From NCBI RefSeq assembly GCF_001292705.1, contig NZ_LGAK01000011.1, forward strand, positions 87,204 through 151,203: 64,000 nucleotides of DNA. Direction: 5' to 3'. The notes below the pieces were generated by a model. The model worked only from the letters and a program-made list of their open reading frames with translations. It had not been told where the DNA came from and made no database searches. Numbering within the stretch: the first letter of the stretch is position 1; each line of letters starts with the position of its first letter. Shown piece by piece: positions 34,980 through 45,753 of this stretch. The stretch is from Marinagarivorans algicola (lineage in GTDB: Bacteria > Pseudomonadota > Gammaproteobacteria > Pseudomonadales > Cellvibrionaceae). The translations under genes were made by a program, and so were the position numbers.

Positions 34980-36779
34980 TTAGTTATCCACTTTAAGTAC
35001 AGCTAAAAAGGCATCTTGCGGTATCTCAACGCTACCGACTTGCTTCATGCGTTTTTTACCCGCTTTCTGCTTTTCGAGGAGCTTTTTCTTACGTGTAATA
35101 TCGCCACCATAACATTTAGCTGTCACATTTTTACGCAACGCTTTAACGGTGGTACGCGCCACAATCTGGCCGCCAACAGCCGCCTGAATTGCAACATCAA
35201 ACATTTGGCGCGGAATCAGCTCTTTCATTTTATCAGCCAAACCACGACCTTTGTGATGTGATTGATCGCGATGCACAATCAGTGATAACGCGTCCACTTT
35301 TTCACCGTTAATCAGTACATCTAAGCGCACCAAATTAGCCGCCTGAAAGCGCTGAAAGCTATAGTCGAGCGAGGCATAACCGCGACTTACAGACTTTAGG
35401 CGGTCAAAAAAGTCGAGTACTACTTCGTTCATCGGTAGCTCGTAAACAACCTGTACTTGTGCGCCTAAATATTGAATATCTTTTTGCATGCCACGCTTTT
35501 CAATACAAAGAGTAATGACATTTCCTAAATACTCTTGAGGCACCAAAATATTGGCCTGCACAATAGGCTCGCGCATCTCACTAATTGTGCCTATTTCGGG
35601 GAGTTTTGAGGGGTTATCAACGTAGCGTATTTCACCGTTGATGCATTCAACCTCAAAAATAACCGTCGGCGCGGTAGTAATCAAATCTAAGTTGTATTCG
35701 CGCTCTAAGCGCTCTTGAATAATCTCCATATGGAGCATTCCCAAAAAGCCACAACGAAAACCAAAACCTAAAGCATCTGAGCTTTCTGGCTCGTAAAACA
35801 ACGAGGCATCATTGAGCGTCAGCTTAGACAGTGCATCACGGAAATTTTCGTAATCATCTGAGCTAACAGGAAACAGGCCAGCATACACCTGCGGTTTAAC
35901 CTTTTTAAACCCCGGTAATTGATCAATATGAGGCGTCGCAGCGTGGGTGATCGTATCGCCAACGGGCGCACCCAAAATATCTTTCACCCCAGCCACCACA
36001 AACCCAACTTCACCCGCATGTAAGGCTTTGGTTTCGTGACGCTTAGGATTAAAAACACCTACAGCATCCACAATTTGTGATTTGTTAATTGTTTTAGTGA
36101 TAATTTTATCTTTGACTTTGAGTGTGCCCTGCATCACTCGCACCAAAGAAACCACACCTAAATAGCTATCAAACCACGAATCAATAATCAGCGCTTGCAA
36201 TGGCGCATCAACGTCGCCGACCGGCGCTGGCACTTTATTGACAATTTCTTCAAGAACATCTTCGATACCTAAACCGCTTTTAGCCGAGCAGCGCACCGCA
36301 TCGGTTGCATCAATACCAATAATACTTTCAATTTCTTCGGCGACACCTTCGGGGTTGGCCTGTGGCAGATCCATTTTATTAAGTACTGGAATGACTTCTA
36401 GATCTTGCTCTATCGCGGTGTAGCAGTTCGCAACAGATTGCGCCTCGACGCCTTGCGCAGCATCAACCACAAGCAATGCCCCTTCGCACGCGGCGAGCGA
36501 GCGAGACACCTCGTAAGAGAAGTCCACATGGCCTGGTGTATCAATGAAGTTGAGCTGATATGTTTTACCGTCACGCGCCTTATAGTGCAGCGTCACACTC
36601 TGGGCTTTAATGGTAATACCACGCTCACGCTCAAGATCCATGCTATCAAGCACTTGAGAATTCATTTCACGCGCGGTCAAACCGCCACAATGCTGAATAA
36701 AACGGTCGGCCAAGGTGGATTTACCGTGGTCGATATGAGCAATAATGGAAAAATTTCGAATATGACTAAGATCGGTCAC
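34980..36779 (-). CDS. lepA: Elongation factor 4 (LepA)
   Basis: The back-translocating ribosomal GTPase has 599 residues if begun at GTG 36779 ([27 protein letters not shown]), matching relatives. A TTG six codons earlier is possible. G motifs are [17 protein letters not shown] and NKMDL, and the unique LepA C-terminal domain ([26 protein letters not shown]) is complete. It lies downstream of the rpoE-rse genes. Confidence 0.97.
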   Translation of the reverse strand: MTDLSHIRNFSIIAHIDHGKSTLADRFIQHCGGLTAREMNSQVLDSMDLERERGITIKAQSVTLHYKARDGKTYQLNFIDTPGHVDFSYEVSRSLAACEGALLVVDAAQGVEAQSVANCYTAIEQDLEVIPVLNKMDLPQANPEGVAEEIESIIGIDATDAVRCSAKSGLGIEDVLEEIVNKVPAPVGDVDAPLQALIIDSWFDSYLGVVSLVRVMQGTLKVKDKIITKTINKSQIVDAVGVFNPKRHETKALHAGEVGFVVAGVKDILGAPVGDTITHAATPHIDQLPGFKKVKPQVYAGLFPVSSDDYENFRDALSKLTLNDASLFYEPESSDALGFGFRCGFLGMLHMEIIQERLEREYNLDLITTAPTVIFEVECINGEIRYVDNPSKLPEIGTISEMREPIVQANILVPQEYLGNVITLCIEKRGMQKDIQYLGAQVQVVYELPMNEVVLDFFDRLKSVSRGYASLDYSFQRFQAANLVRLDVLINGEKVDALSLIVHRDQSHHKGRGLADKMKELIPRQMFDVAIQAAVGGQIVARTTVKALRKNVTAKCYGGDITRKKKLLEKQKAGKKRMKQVGSVEIPQDAFLAVLKVDN

Positions 36780-36908
36780 TGAGATAAAAACCTGCAAAAA
36801 GAACGGTGGGCGCTACCACTTGCATAACGCAATATAGCGGCGAAAATTTGCGCGCAGTCTAACGTATTTGCCCGTTGTGCGCTATGAATACCATTGTAAA
36901 CACGCAAG

Positions 36909-37409
36909 TTATGATAGCTGCAGTACATGCTCGCCCGCCACTAAGGCTCTGCGCAGTACTACCGGCTGTAAACGCTCATCATTCCGCCAACGCTTTAACA
37001 CTCGGCTAGCCACCCACCCACCGGTCAATAAGCCCAAAAAGGCCGCCATCGCCACTTGGTATTCAGGCTGCCCCAAGGTCACTGCTATTGCCGCCATCAA
37101 ACTCAGTAGCGGCAGTACATACATGACCAAAGCTACCTTAACAAAGGCCGTACGATCAATCGCTAGCTCGATTTCATCACCTGCGACAAAGTGACTGCTT
37201 TGCAAAGACTGCGGTAACAAAGCCCTAATAGCTACCTGATCACGACCCAGTTTAGCGAGTAAAGACGTACCGCAACCTGATTTTGCTTTACAGCTGCCGC
37301 AGGCACTGGTTTTATCGGCCGCAACCCATAGCGCATCATCCTGTACCACCAGTACTTGTGCACGCTCGGTGATCCAGTGCGCATCCTCATACTCAGAAGG
37401 CGAGCCCAT
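36909..37409 (-). CDS. rseC: SoxR-reducing / sigma-E regulatory protein RseC
   Basis: The 166-residue inner-membrane protein has an N-terminal Cys cluster (ACGSCKAKSGCGTS) and two adjacent membrane helices (FVKVALVMYVLPLLSLMAAIAVTL and VAMAAFLGLLTGGWVASRVL), as in RseC/MucC. Its ATG overlaps the rseB stop by one base (TAATG), so translation is coupled. Confidence 0.92.
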   Translation of the reverse strand: MGSPSEYEDAHWITERAQVLVVQDDALWVAADKTSACGSCKAKSGCGTSLLAKLGRDQVAIRALLPQSLQSSHFVAGDEIELAIDRTAFVKVALVMYVLPLLSLMAAIAVTLGQPEYQVAMAAFLGLLTGGWVASRVLKRWRNDERLQPVVLRRALVAGEHVLQLS

Positions 37410-38449
37410 TACGGTTGATACACGACAGAAGAGGCGACGCGACGCGCGACAGCCGGCGGCACCTCGCCTACAACAGAGACTTTAAATGATTGTTGGCCTG
37501 CAGCAGCCATAGTCATCGCCGCAACGGTTGCACCGCGCTTAACAACGCCAACGGCGCCGGTAACTTGCGCAATTGGCGCCACAAAAATCGAAAGAGATGC
37601 TAAGCCATCAGTAAAGCTCATAACAGTATGCCCATTCGCTTGCGCATGAGTGCTCGCGACGACAAATCCAGCTGGTAACCAGCTAGGCTGCCATCCTTTT
37701 AATGTCAAAGGCGCTTGGCAGCGCGCCTGCGTAAAGGGAAGCTTTTGTGCAGTGCGCACCGTGCTGGGCGCGTCGAAATCAGGCTTAGTTAAATTGAGTT
37801 CAACAAACTGAAAGCGCTCAAGCACCTGCCCACGACGCCCCGTGATAGTTAGCATAAGCGGTAGATGAGACGCCTGATCTACCCCTAAAGTAAAACCGTA
37901 GCGATCCTCATGGATGGGCTGAATTTGAATAACATTGACCGATCTATCGGCAATACGATTTTGCCCAATCATGCTGAAACGATAATAGCGGCTTAGAGAC
38001 TGTAAAGGCGTACCACCGGCAGGCATAAACAAACGCGCAGCAGCATTGCCGCAGTGGTTTTGTGGCAATGATCGGCTAAAATTGCGCGGCTCACCACTCA
38101 AATGGCGTATGCGCTCTTCGGTACCTTGCTGACTCACCAAGTGTTCGAAGGCTAGCGTCTCGAGGGGGCCACCAAATTCATAGGTCAAAGTTCCTTGGTA
38201 ACTTTGGTTCTCTATAGCTGCAGCCATTAGCATAAGCTGCGCGCGAGGGCTAATGGGGGCGGCTTTTTTGAGTTCGGGGTTTGCTGCGCCATTGCGATGG
38301 CTGCTCGCAACGGCCGCTAGGCTTAACGCAGAAGGCTTAGAGCTGTCAACCGATGAGGCATTCATCGATGCCTGCGCTTGCGCCCAGCACATAGATGGCC
38401 ACAACGCAACAGTGAGCGTTATGCCCAATAAACATTTTATCGAGTGCAA
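37409..38449 (-). CDS. rseB: Periplasmic sigma-E regulator RseB/MucB
   Basis: RseB binds RseA in the periplasm, shields it from DegS and senses mislocalised lipoprotein or LPS. I take the start at TTG 38449, which has TTGGAG six bases upstream and gives a good signal peptide (MHSIKCLLGITLTVALWPSMCWA); the longer frame from 38503 overlaps rseA. It has 346 residues: a large N-terminal lipid-binding domain (MLMAAAIENQSYQGTLTYEFGG) and a C-terminal domain (LKGWQPSWLPAGFVVAS ... FTDGLASLSIFVAP). Confidence 0.92.
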   Translation of the reverse strand: MHSIKCLLGITLTVALWPSMCWAQAQASMNASSVDSSKPSALSLAAVASSHRNGAANPELKKAAPISPRAQLMLMAAAIENQSYQGTLTYEFGGPLETLAFEHLVSQQGTEERIRHLSGEPRNFSRSLPQNHCGNAAARLFMPAGGTPLQSLSRYYRFSMIGQNRIADRSVNVIQIQPIHEDRYGFTLGVDQASHLPLMLTITGRRGQVLERFQFVELNLTKPDFDAPSTVRTAQKLPFTQARCQAPLTLKGWQPSWLPAGFVVASTHAQANGHTVMSFTDGLASLSIFVAPIAQVTGAVGVVKRGATVAAMTMAAAGQQSFKVSVVGEVPPAVARRVASSVVYQP

Positions 38450-38471
38450 AAGCAGCTCCAAGCAATAAGGG

Positions 38472-39227
38472 TTATTTTTCGGCCGATTGCATTTTGGCAG
38501 CACGCGCCATTGGCATTAAACCAAATTTGCCATTTTGACTACTGAGTTCAGCATGCTCTAAAAATAACTGCTGTAATTCAGCCTCGACCTGCGCATTACT
38601 CAAAAATTGCTGCTGAGAAGGCTGCGCTGATTGAAGCTCGCGCTGAGGCTCGGCCAGACTACCTAAACTCACATTGCGAGCAACAGGGCTAGGTACGTTA
38701 AAGCCAGAAGGTGCCGTAACCACAGGTGCCGACTGCACGGCAAACTCTTCGCCTGTATTGACGTCACCCACGCCATCGGTTTGGGTGTATTGCACGCCAA
38801 CAACAATGGCAAAAGCCACCGAAGCAGCTATTGCCGACTTCGCGGCAAAGTCGCGCCAGCGACCACCAAGTAAACTATTGGTGCTACCTAAGCGGCCGGT
38901 GCTATGTGAGCGATCTACTCGGTTCGATATGCTGGCGCTCAACTCGGTAGCGTCAGGCTGATTCAGAGAAGCACTGAAAACCGGTTCGTCAGCCAATGCA
39001 GTAGCAATACTCACGCTTAAATCTTTTAATGGTGCACCTTCAAGCTCTTTACGCATTAGTGCACCGGCTAGATGGTAACTTTGCCATTTAGCTTCAAGTT
39101 CAGGATCATTTGCCATATTTAGCAAGCGACGCCCTTCAAAAGCGCTCGTTTCACCATCGGTTAAAGCAGAAAGACCTTCAAGCGTTTGCTCTGAAGGTTC
39201 CGCGTAATGTGTAGTAATAGGTGCCAT
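38472..39227 (-). CDS. rseA: Anti-sigma-E factor RseA/MucA
   Basis: Starting at ATG 39227 (AGGG seven bases upstream) the product has 252 residues. The N-terminal cytoplasmic anti-sigma domain is LEGLSALTDGETSAFEGRRLLNMANDPELEAKWQSYHLAGALMRKEL. A single membrane helix (SAIAASVAFAIVVGVQY, about 140-157) and a periplasmic tail follow. It holds sigma-E inactive until cut by DegS and RseP. An open frame reaching upstream to 39476 is ignored. The 271-base gap to rpoE is wider than usual. Confidence 0.92.
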   Translation of the reverse strand: MAPITTHYAEPSEQTLEGLSALTDGETSAFEGRRLLNMANDPELEAKWQSYHLAGALMRKELEGAPLKDLSVSIATALADEPVFSASLNQPDATELSASISNRVDRSHSTGRLGSTNSLLGGRWRDFAAKSAIAASVAFAIVVGVQYTQTDGVGDVNTGEEFAVQSAPVVTAPSGFNVPSPVARNVSLGSLAEPQRELQSAQPSQQQFLSNAQVEAELQQLFLEHAELSSQNGKFGLMPMARAAKMQSAEK

Positions 39228-39498
39228 ATGCAGACCCTGAAAAATAGATAATTCTTTAAAAGTAAGCCTAACAACCCACTTCACCTTTTGGCTAAATTTG
39301 CCAATCAGCCTTACTGCGTATTTTATAATCACCAAATTGGCGACTAATGGTTTTGATAACAATAAACCACTCACATACCACCGACCGCTAGCACAATGAG
39401 CATTTGATGATTGCAGCATCAAAAGAGATTGGTATCCGTTAAAAATAAGACTCAATCTAATAATAAAGTTCAACAACTGCTGTATTTCGCCCGCCGAC

Positions 39499-40101
39499 TT
39501 AACGAATCAACGGCCCTATATGCTTATCAATGGCCTCGCGCGCGCGAAATATCCGCGAGCGCACTGTACCAATCGGGCATTCCATGGCGCTAGCAATTTC
39601 GTCATAGCTCATGCCATCCATTTCACGCAACGTGATAGCCATGCGCAAGTCGTCAGGCAGTTTTTCAAGCGCTTCAAAAATAGCAGCTTGGAGTTGATCG
39701 GTTGCCATTTGGCTTTCGGGGCTATTATTGTCATGTAGAGCTTCTGCGCCAGCATAGAAGTCAGCCTCTTCGGCATCAACATCAGAGCTTGGCGGCCTGC
39801 GCGCACGCGAGACCAAATGGTTTTTGCTGGTATTCACAGCAATGCGGTATAGCCAAGTATAAAACTGGCTATCGCCTCTAAAATTAGGCAGTGCACGATA
39901 GGCCTTAATAAAGGTTTCCTGAGCAACATCATGCACCTCGGCTGAGTCTTTAATAAAGCGACTAATAATGGCCTGTATTTTGTACTGATATTTTAAAACC
40001 AATAAATCAAAAGCGCTTTTATCGCCTTGTTGTACTCGCGTCACTAGCTGTTCATCCGCTGAAGGTTCAGTTGGATCACTCGACGCGGAAGCTTCGGTCA
40101 T
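39499..40101 (-). CDS. rpoE: RNA polymerase sigma factor RpoE/AlgU
   Basis: The ECF sigma factor has 200 residues from ATG 40101 (AGGGAG six bases upstream). Region 2 (FDLLVLKYQYKIQAIISRFIKDSAEVHDVAQETFIKAYRALPNFRGDSQFYTWLYRIAVN) and region 4 (LPDDLRMAITLREMDGMSYDEIASAMECPIGTVRSRIFRAREAI) are complete. It directs the envelope-stress response and is first in the rpoE-rseA-rseB-rseC cluster. A sigma-E-type promoter lies upstream. Confidence 0.97.
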   Translation of the reverse strand: MTEASASSDPTEPSADEQLVTRVQQGDKSAFDLLVLKYQYKIQAIISRFIKDSAEVHDVAQETFIKAYRALPNFRGDSQFYTWLYRIAVNTSKNHLVSRARRPPSSDVDAEEADFYAGAEALHDNNSPESQMATDQLQAAIFEALEKLPDDLRMAITLREMDGMSYDEIASAMECPIGTVRSRIFRAREAIDKHIGPLIR

Positions 40102-40274
40102 AACCGACTCCCTAAAATTTTTATTTTCATCATCATATACAGGCCCTTTTGGCGTTATCCACGTATAACACAGGAAGACGAACAAAGCGTCATTTTTAAA
40201 AGAGCCATGATTTTAGGCGGTATAAGACCGTTAATAATTCATTAAACCCATCCGTTACGTCACTCGATGGCAGT

Positions 40275-40303
40275 AAAAGACTCGCTAATTGTTGCAAAGT
40301 TCC
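40275..40303 (-). promoter_or_regulatory. Probable sigma-E promoter of rpoE
   Basis: On the minus strand GGAACTT (40303-40297) is followed after 15 bases by GTCTTTT (40281-40275), resembling the sigma-E/AlgU pattern GGAACTT-N15/16-GTCnnA. It would give a leader of about 165 bases and autoregulation. The rest of the 40102-40438 gap shows no gene. Confidence 0.65.
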
Positions 40304-40438
40304 CACTTGGGCACTGATAATACTCAATGACTTGCAGTCTCCTATAAGCTTATTAAAGCGGCAACAAGGCATCAAAAAGTTTTTTATACGTTTAAAAAGT
40401 AATACTCCCCCGTTATTATTCGTTAAGGTAAACCATTT

Positions 40439-42094
40439 GTGAGCACACCGACAAGCCCCACTCCCTCGCTAAAAGTACAAAATACCCCTCACGCATGCGA
40501 TGTCCTCGTTATTGGCAGTGGTGCAGCAGGTTTGAGCTTGGCGCTGCACATTGCCAAGTACGCCAAAGTCACGGTACTTAGCAAAGGCTCTTTAAAAGAG
40601 GGCTCAACCTGGTACGCTCAAGGGGGAATCGCCGCGGTGCTTGACGACCAAGACTCGACCGAGTCACACGTCAAAGATACACTGGCCGCTGGTGCAGGCT
40701 TGTGCCATACCGATGCCGTTGAATTTACCGTTGCGCGCAGCAAAAGTGCGATTAAATGGCTAGTGGAACTCGGCGTCGATTTTACACGCTCTGCCGAAGG
40801 CGAATTTCACCTCACCCGTGAAGGTGGCCACAGTCATAGGCGCATTATTCACAGTGCCGACGCCACAGGCAAAGCGGTGCACACCGGTTTAATCAACAAT
40901 GCCATCAATCACCCCAATATCACCCTACAAGAAAACCGCGTTGCGCTCGATCTGATTCAGCAACCCGACCCGAGCAGCCAAAAATTACGCTGTGTCGGCG
41001 CCTATGTGCTCAACCGTGATGACGATACTATGGAATGCTATACCGCCAAAGCTGTGGTGCTGGCGAGCGGTGGTGCGAGTAAGGTGTATTTATACAGCTC
41101 CAACCCCGATAGTGCCAGCGGCGATGGTATTGCAATGGCTTGGCGTGCTGGCTGTCGCATTGGCAATATGGAATTTAACCAATTCCATCCTACCTGCTTA
41201 TACCACCCGAAAGCCAAATCTTTTTTAATGACCGAGGCTCTGCGCGGTGAGGGGGCTATCTTAAAGCGCCCTAACGGTGAACGCTTTATGCAAGACTTTC
41301 ACCCCATGGCCGAGCTGGCCCCTCGCGATGTTGTCGCTCGCGCTATCGATCACGAAATGAAGCGCTTAGGTGCGCCATGCATGTATTTAGATATTAGCCA
41401 TCGCGACCCAGATTTTATTCAAGAGCACTTCCCGACGGTATTGGCACAATGCTTGAAATACGGGATTGATATAACCCAAGAACCCATTCCTGTAGTCCCT
41501 GCGGCCCACTACACCTGTGGCGGCGTTGTTGTGAATACCCGTGGCCAAACCGACCTCAACAACTTATATGCCATTGGCGAAACTTCATTTACCGGCCTGC
41601 ATGGCGCCAACCGCATGGCTAGTAACTCACTGCTAGAGTGCATTGTGTACGCCCAATCGGCCGCTGAGGATATTATTGCCAAACTCGCCACCACAACACC
41701 GGCCCAACCCTGCAAGCCTTGGGATGAAACCCAAGTCACCAACTCCGACGAAGATGTGGTTATCTACCACAACTGGGATGAAATTCGCCGCTTCATGTGG
41801 GATTACGTTGGCATTGTACGCACCCATAAGCGCCTAGAGCGCGCCTTGCGCCGCGTAGAATTACTGCAAACCGAAATTCACGAATACTACGCCCATTATA
41901 AGATCAGTAGCGATCTCATCGAGTTGCGCAATTTGGCGATGGTTGCCGAACTCATCATTCGCTCAGCCATGGAGCGTAAAGAAAGCCGTGGACTACACTT
42001 TTCACTCGACCACCCCGACCAAAGCGACACACCAAAAGACACTCTACTAGTGCCGCGTAACTTTGCCGATCAAAAAGTGTTTATTACCCCTTAG
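40439..42094 (+). CDS. nadB: L-aspartate oxidase
   Basis: The 551-residue FAD enzyme oxidises L-aspartate to iminoaspartate, the first step of NAD synthesis. The FAD motif is [39 protein letters not shown], the active-site HFHPT-like [26 protein letters not shown] and the C-terminal helical domain ([21 protein letters not shown]) are complete. GTG start with AAGG upstream. Divergent from rpoE, as in Pseudomonas and relatives. Confidence 0.97.
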   Translation: MSTPTSPTPSLKVQNTPHACDVLVIGSGAAGLSLALHIAKYAKVTVLSKGSLKEGSTWYAQGGIAAVLDDQDSTESHVKDTLAAGAGLCHTDAVEFTVARSKSAIKWLVELGVDFTRSAEGEFHLTREGGHSHRRIIHSADATGKAVHTGLINNAINHPNITLQENRVALDLIQQPDPSSQKLRCVGAYVLNRDDDTMECYTAKAVVLASGGASKVYLYSSNPDSASGDGIAMAWRAGCRIGNMEFNQFHPTCLYHPKAKSFLMTEALRGEGAILKRPNGERFMQDFHPMAELAPRDVVARAIDHEMKRLGAPCMYLDISHRDPDFIQEHFPTVLAQCLKYGIDITQEPIPVVPAAHYTCGGVVVNTRGQTDLNNLYAIGETSFTGLHGANRMASNSLLECIVYAQSAAEDIIAKLATTTPAQPCKPWDETQVTNSDEDVVIYHNWDEIRRFMWDYVGIVRTHKRLERALRRVELLQTEIHEYYAHYKISSDLIELRNLAMVAELIIRSAMERKESRGLHFSLDHPDQSDTPKDTLLVPRNFADQKVFITP

Positions 42095-42115
42095 CAAAGC
42101 TCATCATTACCCCCC

Positions 42116-42150
42116 GTAAACGCCGATACTCGCAGAATATCGGCGTTTAC
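42116..42150 (+). terminator. Perfect 13-bp hairpin after nadB
   Basis: GTAAACGCCGATA (42116-42128) is perfectly inverted at 42138-42150 with a nine-base loop, 22 bases after nadB. No T tract follows, so it may terminate weakly or protect the 3' end. Confidence 0.6.
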
Positions 42151-42389
42151 ATACTCAACGGATAACCCATTAACATCTACCGAGCGATAGCACCTCGGCT
42201 TGATTTGGCTGCGCACCATCACCAAGTCTTCGCAATTGTTCCCTAAAAGTGAGTTATAGCGCCAAACCTAACACCCATCACACTCACACCATCGCCTAAA
42301 CTCCGCTGGTAGCTTACAATTAACACCGTACTCAACCAAAACCCTGAGGCAGCCTCTCGGGTACCGCCAATACCACAACAATACATAGC

Positions 42390-43757
42390 GTGTGGAATAA
42401 CAAGACCAAGCGAATAAGGCAGCGAATAGTGAAGCGTGCTCCCCTGTTAAAAATTGCAACTCTATGTACCGTAATGATAAGCCACGCCACTTGGGCTGGC
42501 AGTTTTGGTATTTACGATCCTCGCAGCCAATCGATGGGCGGCGCAGCCGTTGCCGTAGGGAGCGTCGATATGGCGGCAGGCCACAACCCAGCGCTGCTCG
42601 GGCTATACAATGAAGACGAAGATACCACTCTCAATGGCCGCTATTATCTGCCTTATGCACTCGGGTCGCTCTCGGAGGTGGCTATCGATGCGATTGACCT
42701 TATCGACGAAGAGCTTGATGTTATGTTTGATGAGGCACTAAGCCGTTATAACGCAACACCCAACCCAGCCAATGCCGCCCTTGTGAGCACTGCGGCTACC
42801 GACCTTGAGCAAGGCCTTGAAGGCATAGCCAATCGCGACATCGCCTTTAGCGCTTTTGTAGCGGCCATTTCGATTTCAGAGCCGTCCAAAAAAGGCGGTG
42901 GCGCCTTCTACCTTGGCTCGCGTATTGAAGGCGGTGGCGCAAGCTACGTACCCGACGATGATCTGGCGCTTTTTAAAGAATATATCAAAGCGCTTGATAA
43001 TGTGGCAGCAGGCGGCGATTGGCGCGATGTGAATTGTGACGTGTTTAATTTAGAGCCCGACTCCAGCGGCGATATTATTTGCCGAAACTACGACAGCCTA
43101 CCGCCTTCGCTTCGCGATCCGTTTGATGCCATCGAATCTAGCGCCAGAATCAGAGGCCTAGTCATCAACGAGGCTGCCGTCTCAGCGGCATGGGGCTTTG
43201 ACATGGATCGCATGCGAGTTGCTATTGGCGTTACCCCCAAAGTCATGCAAGTTCGCGTGTTTGATGAGGTCAGAAATGTTTCCGATAAAACAGTGAATAC
43301 CTCGCTAACCTTTAAGCCACACCTTATGTTTAATGCCGATATTGGCATTGCCATAGACTTTGATATGGGCGTGCGTCTAGCATATGTCGGCAAAGATTTA
43401 TTCACCCGTAACTTTTCTAGCGGGGAAGGCAACGAGCCGATAAAACTCAACGCTAAGCACCGCATGGGCATTGGCTATATCCAACCTAATTGGCAAATTG
43501 GCCTAGATTACGATATGCAAGTCGCTACGCCTTACGACAAAGAAAAAACCGGCCAGCTTTTATCACTGGGCGGAGAATATATGCTGTTTAAGCACCTCGC
43601 CCTGCGTGCAGGCTACCGCTACGATACCGACAACAATCTTCCGGCTGTCAGCTCTATCGGCATAGGTACACACTGGTTGCGCACCTACCTCAATATTAGC
43701 TATCAAACCAGCCAACAAGAGCGCGGCGCCGGTTTGCAACTAGGCTTTGCATTTTAG
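42390..43757 (+). CDS. TraF-like outer-membrane beta-barrel protein
   Basis: The 455-residue product belongs to the family labelled conjugal transfer TraF (TraF_2), though no transfer genes are nearby. The signature FGIYDPRSQSMGGAAVAVGSVDMAAGHNPALLG opens the mature protein. The C-terminal half alternates as beta strands (NWQIGLDYDMQVATPYDKEK ... HLALRAGYRYDTDNN ... AGLQLGFAF) and ends in Phe, as outer-membrane barrels do. The start may be the GTG at 42429, giving a better signal peptide (MKRAPLLKIATLCTVMISHATWA) and an AAGG ribosome site. The middle (about 60-150) is an insertion rich in acidic residues. Confidence 0.82.
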   Translation: MWNNKTKRIRQRIVKRAPLLKIATLCTVMISHATWAGSFGIYDPRSQSMGGAAVAVGSVDMAAGHNPALLGLYNEDEDTTLNGRYYLPYALGSLSEVAIDAIDLIDEELDVMFDEALSRYNATPNPANAALVSTAATDLEQGLEGIANRDIAFSAFVAAISISEPSKKGGGAFYLGSRIEGGGASYVPDDDLALFKEYIKALDNVAAGGDWRDVNCDVFNLEPDSSGDIICRNYDSLPPSLRDPFDAIESSARIRGLVINEAAVSAAWGFDMDRMRVAIGVTPKVMQVRVFDEVRNVSDKTVNTSLTFKPHLMFNADIGIAIDFDMGVRLAYVGKDLFTRNFSSGEGNEPIKLNAKHRMGIGYIQPNWQIGLDYDMQVATPYDKEKTGQLLSLGGEYMLFKHLALRAGYRYDTDNNLPAVSSIGIGTHWLRTYLNISYQTSQQERGAGLQLGFAF

Positions 43758-44063
43758 TGAGCATACTGTGATCACTCGAGTACGCCACTAGAGTCTTTGC
43801 CCATTGCTTCGCTCGATCATACACACCTGTATTTTTTGCAGTCGTACTTTGTTGTAGCCATATTTTTTATTGCAGTCGTTTTGTGCATACCGCACACTCA
43901 CGCTTGCCAGTACAAACCATCGCAATTAACGCCATGCTTCACTCATTTGGCATTTTTATATTCATACAATACCTTTATCACCCAAAACCCTTAAATACAG
44001 TACCTGTGGCTAGATCGTAATATCAACCACCCCAGTATTAACAGACTCAAATTTGGATTTACC
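43758..44063. other. Non-coding gap before the RDD gene
   Basis: No gene or structured RNA is recognised. A 65-codon frame here is chance-like and lacks a ribosome site. The region presumably holds the promoter of the RDD gene. Confidence 0.35.
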
Positions 44064-44555
44064 ATGACAACCCCATCAAACCCTTATTGCGGCGCGCCTT
44101 TATGGCGACGCTTTGCTGCACTTGGCTACGATAGCTTAATTTTATTAGCGATTAGCATGGCTTATGGCGCTGTAGTTACCATAGTAGGTGCCACTCTAGG
44201 GCTGGGAAGCCAGCAAGGCGCCGAGCAATATCAGCCGATGTTTGCCACAGGAGGTATCGGTGAGCTTGTACTGATTGGCTGGATATTAACGCTTGGCAGC
44301 TTTTATGTGGGCTTTTGGCAACGCTCAGGGCAAACCGTGGGCATGCGAGCTTGGCGCTTATGTCTGATAGATGTGCATACTCAGCAACCGCCATCTGCCG
44401 TACGCTGCAGCCAACGAGCCGCTTGGGGTGTATTGAGTTTGTTACTGGCTGGCATCGGCTATTGGTATCGCTTTTTTAGCCCAACAGGCCAATGCTTACA
44501 CGATAAGCTCACTACCACAACCGTGATCGTGTTACCCAAAAACAAACCCGGCTAA
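44064..44555 (+). CDS. RDD family membrane protein
   Basis: The 163-residue inner-membrane protein has three or four membrane segments. The RDD signature is APLWRRFAALGYDSLILLAISMAYG at the start, then RSGQTVGMRAWRLCLID and GQCLHDKLTTTTVI. The family may transport ions or small solutes, but function is not established. It stands alone. Confidence 0.88.
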   Translation: MTTPSNPYCGAPLWRRFAALGYDSLILLAISMAYGAVVTIVGATLGLGSQQGAEQYQPMFATGGIGELVLIGWILTLGSFYVGFWQRSGQTVGMRAWRLCLIDVHTQQPPSAVRCSQRAAWGVLSLLLAGIGYWYRFFSPTGQCLHDKLTTTTVIVLPKNKPG

Positions 44556-44730
44556 GTCTACCCTTAGTAACAACTCTCTCTAATAAAATCGGCACAGCCT
44601 TAAAACATGCTACAAGGGATTTTTACAGCTCCGCTGCCGATTGTCGCTATGAGTCTAATGACTCAAAAAAATAGCGTCCTTGATTAAATCCCGTGTTTTG
44701 TACCTGCACCACAACAAAACACTCAGGTGA

Positions 44731-45663
44731 TCAGCGCAACTCTTTAGGCAGCGAAAAGCTCACATTTTCAGGCTTACCGGCCAACTCGATAGGAACCTTT
44801 GCCCCTAAACGCTCAAGCCCAGCGATCACATCGCGCACTAACACTTCAGGTGCTGAAGCACCCGCGGTAATGCCAATATTCTTTTTACCATCAAACCATT
44901 CTGGCTTAATATCTTCTGGGCCATCTATTAAATAAGCCTCGGTACCGCAGCGCTCGGCTAGTTCACGTAGGCGATTAGAGTTAGAGCTATTAGGCGAACC
45001 AACCACTAATACCGCCTCCGTCTCTAAAGCTAACTGCTTAACAGCGTCTTGACGATTTTGCGTCGCATAGCAAATATCATCTTTGCGAGGTCCTTCAATA
45101 TTTGGAAAACGCTGACGCAACCCAGCAATCACCTTAGCTGTATCATCCATCGATAGCGTCGTTTGTGTCACATAGGCTAGCTTATCGGGGTTTTTAACTT
45201 GTAAATTTGCCACGCAATGATCATCTTCGACTAAATAAATTTGCCCGCCGAATCTCTCGTCATATTGCCCCATTGTGCCTTCCACTTCTGGGTGTCCTTG
45301 ATGCCCAATCAAAATACACTCCCATCCTTCGGTACTGTATTTAACCACCTCAAGGTGAACTTTAGTCACCAAAGGACAAGTCGCATCAAAAACTTTTAAT
45401 CCTCGGTTTTGTGCTTCTGCACGCACGGCTTGCGAAACGCCATGAGCACTAAAAATCACAATGACATCATTGGGAATTTCATCAAGCTCATCAACAAAAA
45501 TTGCACCGCGCTCTTTGAGCTGCTCGACTACAAATTTATTATGAACCACCTCATGGCGCACATAAATAGGAGCGCCAAAAATATCTAACGCACGATTAAC
45601 AATATCTATAGCGCGATCGACACCCGCACAAAAACCACGAGGGTTAGCCAATTTAATTTGCAT
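44731..45663 (-). CDS. ispH: HMBPP reductase (IspH)
   Basis: The 310-residue 4Fe-4S enzyme makes IPP and DMAPP in the last step of the MEP isoprenoid pathway. Cluster ligands are Cys12 ([11 protein letters not shown]), Cys96 (DATCPLVTK) and Cys198 ([11 protein letters not shown]), and [10 protein letters not shown] and the SSNSNRL phosphate loop ([15 protein letters not shown]) are present. It ends the ribF-ileS-lspA-fkpB-ispH series, a widespread arrangement. Confidence 0.97.
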   Translation of the reverse strand: MQIKLANPRGFCAGVDRAIDIVNRALDIFGAPIYVRHEVVHNKFVVEQLKERGAIFVDELDEIPNDVIVIFSAHGVSQAVRAEAQNRGLKVFDATCPLVTKVHLEVVKYSTEGWECILIGHQGHPEVEGTMGQYDERFGGQIYLVEDDHCVANLQVKNPDKLAYVTQTTLSMDDTAKVIAGLRQRFPNIEGPRKDDICYATQNRQDAVKQLALETEAVLVVGSPNSSNSNRLRELAERCGTEAYLIDGPEDIKPEWFDGKKNIGITAGASAPEVLVRDVIAGLERLGAKVPIELAGKPENVSFSLPKELR

Positions 45664-45708
45664 ACAACACCCTAAAAGTATTCAATAAAAACAAAAAGCC
45701 CACCTAAT

Positions 45709-45747
45709 ATGCAGCCATTAATACCTATACGTTATCAATGGCTGCAT
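45709..45747 (-). terminator. Hairpin between fkpB and ispH
   Basis: ATGCAGCCATT (45709-45719) is perfectly inverted at 45737-45747, with a 17-base loop. Weaker outer pairing (CCCAC/GTGGG) extends it to the fkpB stop. No U tract is seen, so it may be a processing or attenuation site. Confidence 0.45.
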
Positions 45748-45753
45748 ACAAAA

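Noticed and set aside
39228..39476. 83-codon upstream extension of rseA
   Set aside because: A well-spaced AGGG and ATG at 39227 start the conserved anti-sigma domain; the extension has no similarity to RseA.
43088..43471. 127-codon minus-strand frame
   Set aside because: Antisense to the TraF-like gene, which has signal peptide and barrel features.
44651..44672. GAGTC-TAAT-GACTC hairpin with an adenine run
   Set aside because: The A run lies on the wrong side for the plus-strand gene, and the element is too far from ispH to call as its terminator.
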